Source: Eutreptiella sp. 'Long Island Sound 2002' (taxonomy: Eukaryota; Euglenozoa; Euglenophyceae; Eutreptiales; Eutreptiaceae). Taken from it: a stretch of DNA of 64,000 nucleotides. The stretch covers positions 28,790,853-28,854,852 of the forward strand of contig OZ038385.1 in assembly GCA_964036045.1 (NCBI GenBank), given 5' to 3'. Shown here piece after piece: positions 61,231 through 64,000 of the stretch (its first letter is position 1; each line of letters opens with the position of its first letter). The translations under genes and the position numbers were made by a program. The notes below the pieces were generated by a model that worked only from the letters and a program-made list of their open reading frames with translations, did no database searches and was not told the DNA's origin.

Positions 61231-64000
61231 GGCATGGCCTGCCGCAGCTCTCTCCTGCTGCGATCCGCTCAGACTTTGTCCACCACTTTGCTGGGCTTTG
61301 AGTTCCTCCAACGTCCTCAACATGTCCTCAGCAACCTCCTCGATGGACCTCACTCGTCGGTCTTGGCCAGGTCCGCCACCATAGCCTCTTCCTCCGCCTT
61401 TCCCTTGGCCTTTGCCTTGGCCTTTTCCCCCGTCTCCGCCCTTCGCCTTCCAATCGGCAATCCTCTGCTCCTTGGGCTTCATCTCGGGGTGGGCGGCGAA
61501 GTAGGCCTTCTTGTCTGCCTCATACACCTTGCACTGACGGTGGTCATGTGCATGGTTGTTTCCCTTGCCATAACAGACCCAGCACCCGTCGTGCTGAGAC
61601 CTGTACTCCCGGAACGGAAGCGGTGGGTTCCCGATCCTCCTTGGCTCTTTGCCCTTCTTGGGTCCAACCCGGTTCCATCTGGACCGATCCTGCCCATGGT
61701 CCCTCACGTTGTGCGCCACAAACGCGAAGAAATGGGCCTCCTCGTGATCGTCCCGCGACCCGGTCCAGTGGTCTTGGCCACTTGCACTACCATCCTCCGC
61801 GGAGTTGGCCTTGTCCTCCTGGATCTCCCGATGATGGCGGTCTTCTCGGTGGCCTCGTTGTCCATGGCCTTGTCGATCCTACACATGGGCCTCGTTCTTG
61901 GCGTTGAGCTTCAGCTCCACCGTGATGTACTTCACGATCTCGTCCAGGCTCATGCGGGCGAAGATGACCTGCATCCTCAGCGGCTCTCCGCGCCTCCACT
62001 CCACGTTGTTGAGGCGCATCAGCCTTTGCCCCATGGTGTCGCAGAATACCTCCACATAGACGGCGTTCTTCAACCCCAACATTCGGCTGGGCTCGCCGAG
62101 GTTTTGCCGGAAAAACTCCATTATTCCGGTGTGGCTGTCCTCCGATGCCATGATCCGTACGGCCACGCGCTTCTTCGCTCTCTTCTTTTCCTCGTCCTCC
62201 ACTCTCCTCTTCCAGTTGCAGGGGAGCACGTCCTTCAGCAAGTGTCGGATCTCGCTGGCCTCGTTCCAGTCCTCCACCAGCTTGAGGCTTCTTCGGTACT
62301 TGCGGATGTACCGATTCCATTCCCGGACCCGCAGCTCACCGCGATCCAGCGGCAGCGGAATGGACCACGAATCCTCCAACTTCTGGTTGGGTGCGTCCAC
62401 TCGCTCCTCGTCCTCCAGCCACTGGAGGCAGGCCTGCTCCGTCTGGATCACTCCCTCGCGGATCTGATCCCTGAGCTCCCCCTTCAGGTCCTGCGCCAGC
62501 CTGTGTGGGAATGTCCGACATACCCACTTGTCCCTTGGCGCTCCCCTCATCTCGCCGACGACCTCCTCGGCGAAGTCCTCCCAATCCAGGATGAAGTCGT
62601 CCAGGTTGGAGGGGTTGCCATCATAGTAGGGGATTTTGATTCCCCTGAGGTCGTCAATCCTGATGGCGTCTCCGACGTCCGCAGCCACCACTCCACCGAG
62701 ACGGATACCACCTGTAGCCGGGGGCTGTGAGTACACTCCCCGTACATCCCTCTCCTCCATGTAGTGCGGTCCAGTTGGGCCTGAACCCATGGGGTTTGGA
62801 ATGCGGGAAGGACTTGCTCCACCGGCTGTCCATATCCCCATATTGGGGTCCTTCGCCGACAGGTTTCCGCCTGGATGGCCTCGACCATGTCCGTCGGCGC
62901 TTCCCATGGTTCGCCCCTGCATGGTCTGGCTCTGGATCTCCTCTTCCGCATAAACTGCATGGGCAGTCGTAGTGGTCGGTGGATCCTGGATGGCATGGGA
63001 CATCGGTACCGTCAGGCTCCTCGGGTCTGTGGTTACATGCCCTTCCCGCATGGACCCAGCCGGTGCCGTGTGTTCCCCGAGCATTGTGGATTCGCTGAAC
63101 ATGGGAACAAACGGCAGCGGACCCGGGTCAGCATGCGGAGGCGCGTAGGGTGCCTCTGCCGGGCCGCCCATGGGTTTATCTATGGCGCTCCGGAGGGTCT
63201 TAACCCGCTCCACCAGCTCTGCCGCTGCTGGCTTTGCCGGGAGCTCCGGACCCGAGGTGAGGGGCTGTCGCTCCTCTAGCCTTTTCAGGCGTCCCGACAT
63301 GTCCTCCACTAGGTTGATAAGGCTGTCCACCACCCGCTGCTGCTTCTGCAGGGCCAGCTCCAGAATCGCCCGGTACCGGTCCCGTTCCGCTCGCAGCTCC
63401 GCCATGTCTCTCTCCGCGGCCGACTGGTCATCCAGGATCCCGGCGACTTCCTCCTCTAGGCCGTCCTTCGCGTTGTCCAGGCGGTCGAGGCGATGCACGA
63501 TGGCGTCCATCCCCATCTTTGGGTACTTGCCCATGAGGAAGGACACGTGCTCGCAGTGGCACTCAGCGTGTTTTCCACCTGATCCGGCGCATCCCGCGGT
63601 TCCTGGCGCCTCGGACTCCTCCGCCATGGGTGTGTCGCCCATGCTATCCCGCGTTGGCTCCGTGTGCCGGGCCACAGGCGCCGTTCTGGCTCTGACGGGC
63701 CTCTCCAACGCCTCGGCGTCATGCTCCAGGCTGGGTTCTGGGGCCGTGTTCGCCCTTGTGGGCGGTCTGGCCATCTCCGCCGACTCCGAGGGTTGCTCAT
63801 AAGCTGTCCGATAGCCCTCGTAGTGCCCCTCGGAGTCCCACAGCCTGACCGGGCTGGGTTCCGTATCCATAGCCCTGGCATCCCCTGCCGCGGGCTTGGG
63901 TGACCCGCGCTTCCGGTAGCGCCGGGCCCGTCCTCCACTGCTGCCTGAATGGCAGGTCTCCTCAGAGTCCTCCGCGGCGGAGCGGAGGTTGCATGCCTTT
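61228..64000 (-). CDS. gag: Element E Gag (partial; runs off the right edge)
   Basis: The frame is open to the window edge on the minus strand; the ATG at 63870 is internal or may be the start. A coiled coil (LDRLDNAKDGLEEEVAG onwards, about 63490-63290) is followed by a capsid-like region (YDGNPSNLDDFILDWEDFAE, about 62630-62150) homologous to A. An in-frame TAG at 61879-61881 interrupts it; beyond it, the same frame continues with HFFAFVAHNVRDHG and the zinc knuckle CWVCYGKGNNHAHDHRQC (CX2CX8HX4C, as in A). Ends at UAG 61228. Confidence 0.85.

Larger units (their letters stand above)
56161..64000 (-). mobile_element. Element E: Ty3/gypsy chromovirus, 5' end beyond the window
   Basis: Same family as A by gag, PR, Dam-like and RT sequence. 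Minus-strand order: gag (open to the window edge), UAG, PR, Dam-like, RT, RNase H, integrase, chromodomain, TGA at 56161. Damage: TAG in gag (61879), a 1-nt shift near 59850, a 1-nt insertion in a T6 run at 58799-58804, TGA at 58498, and TAGs at 56326 and 56260 in the chromodomain. Confidence 0.92.

Noticed and set aside
60949-62730. 593-codon plus-strand frame
   Set aside because: It is the antisense of element E gag and protease, whose sense frame has clear domains; no motif is seen in the plus-strand reading.

Overview
The window is repeat-rich eukaryotic nuclear DNA. It is almost entirely made of LTR retrotransposons, with one DNA transposon, and I find no convincing host housekeeping gene. 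Evidence for a eukaryote: Ty3/gypsy gag-pol elements with chromodomains, primer-binding sites matching the 3' end of initiator tRNA-Met, exact 5-bp target duplications, tRNA-like (pol III box A/B) sequences, and intron-like 3' splice sites. A large algal or protist genome is plausible, but the species cannot be told from the sequence.

Layout. 1-3442: no clear gene; a 61-bp tandem duplication and a perfect 3 x 120-bp tandem repeat. 3443-11451 (minus): element A, a Ty3/gypsy element with gag, protease (PR), a Dam-like domain, reverse transcriptase (RT) and RNase H (RH), cut off just before integrase (IN) by GGCTCC/GGAGCC palindromic sequence. 11452-16600: non-coding, with one copy of a diverged repeat family (about 13480-14727), a tRNA-like sequence and an LTR-start-like motif. 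16613-27976 (plus): element B, a degraded chromovirus whose RT is split by DNA transposon T (18351-24972). T has 34-bp inverted termini and a GA duplication, and carries a 2-oxoglutarate/Fe(II) dioxygenase-like gene, other ORFs and four clusters of a 16-bp palindrome. 29286-40050 (minus): element C, a young, nearly intact element (LTRs with about 2 differences in 532 bp, GGGTG duplication). 41879-53913 (minus): element D, older (LTRs about 97% alike, GCGTG duplication), with a solo LTR of the C family inserted in its RNase H region (TGAGG duplication). 53960-55592: second copy of the diverged repeat family. 56161-64000 (minus): element E, same family as A, running off the right edge.

The main result is that all five retrotransposons (A-E) carry the same extra domain between protease and RT. 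It resembles the Dam-like (adenine-methyltransferase-like) domain known from DIRS retroelements, and C keeps an NPPF motif. A, C and E also separate gag from pol by a single in-frame UAG in a shared context (UAG-NGG-AGC-C) with no ATG after it, which points to stop-codon readthrough. In-frame stops inside coding stretches across the window are almost all TAG, whereas the natural ends I could identify are TGA.
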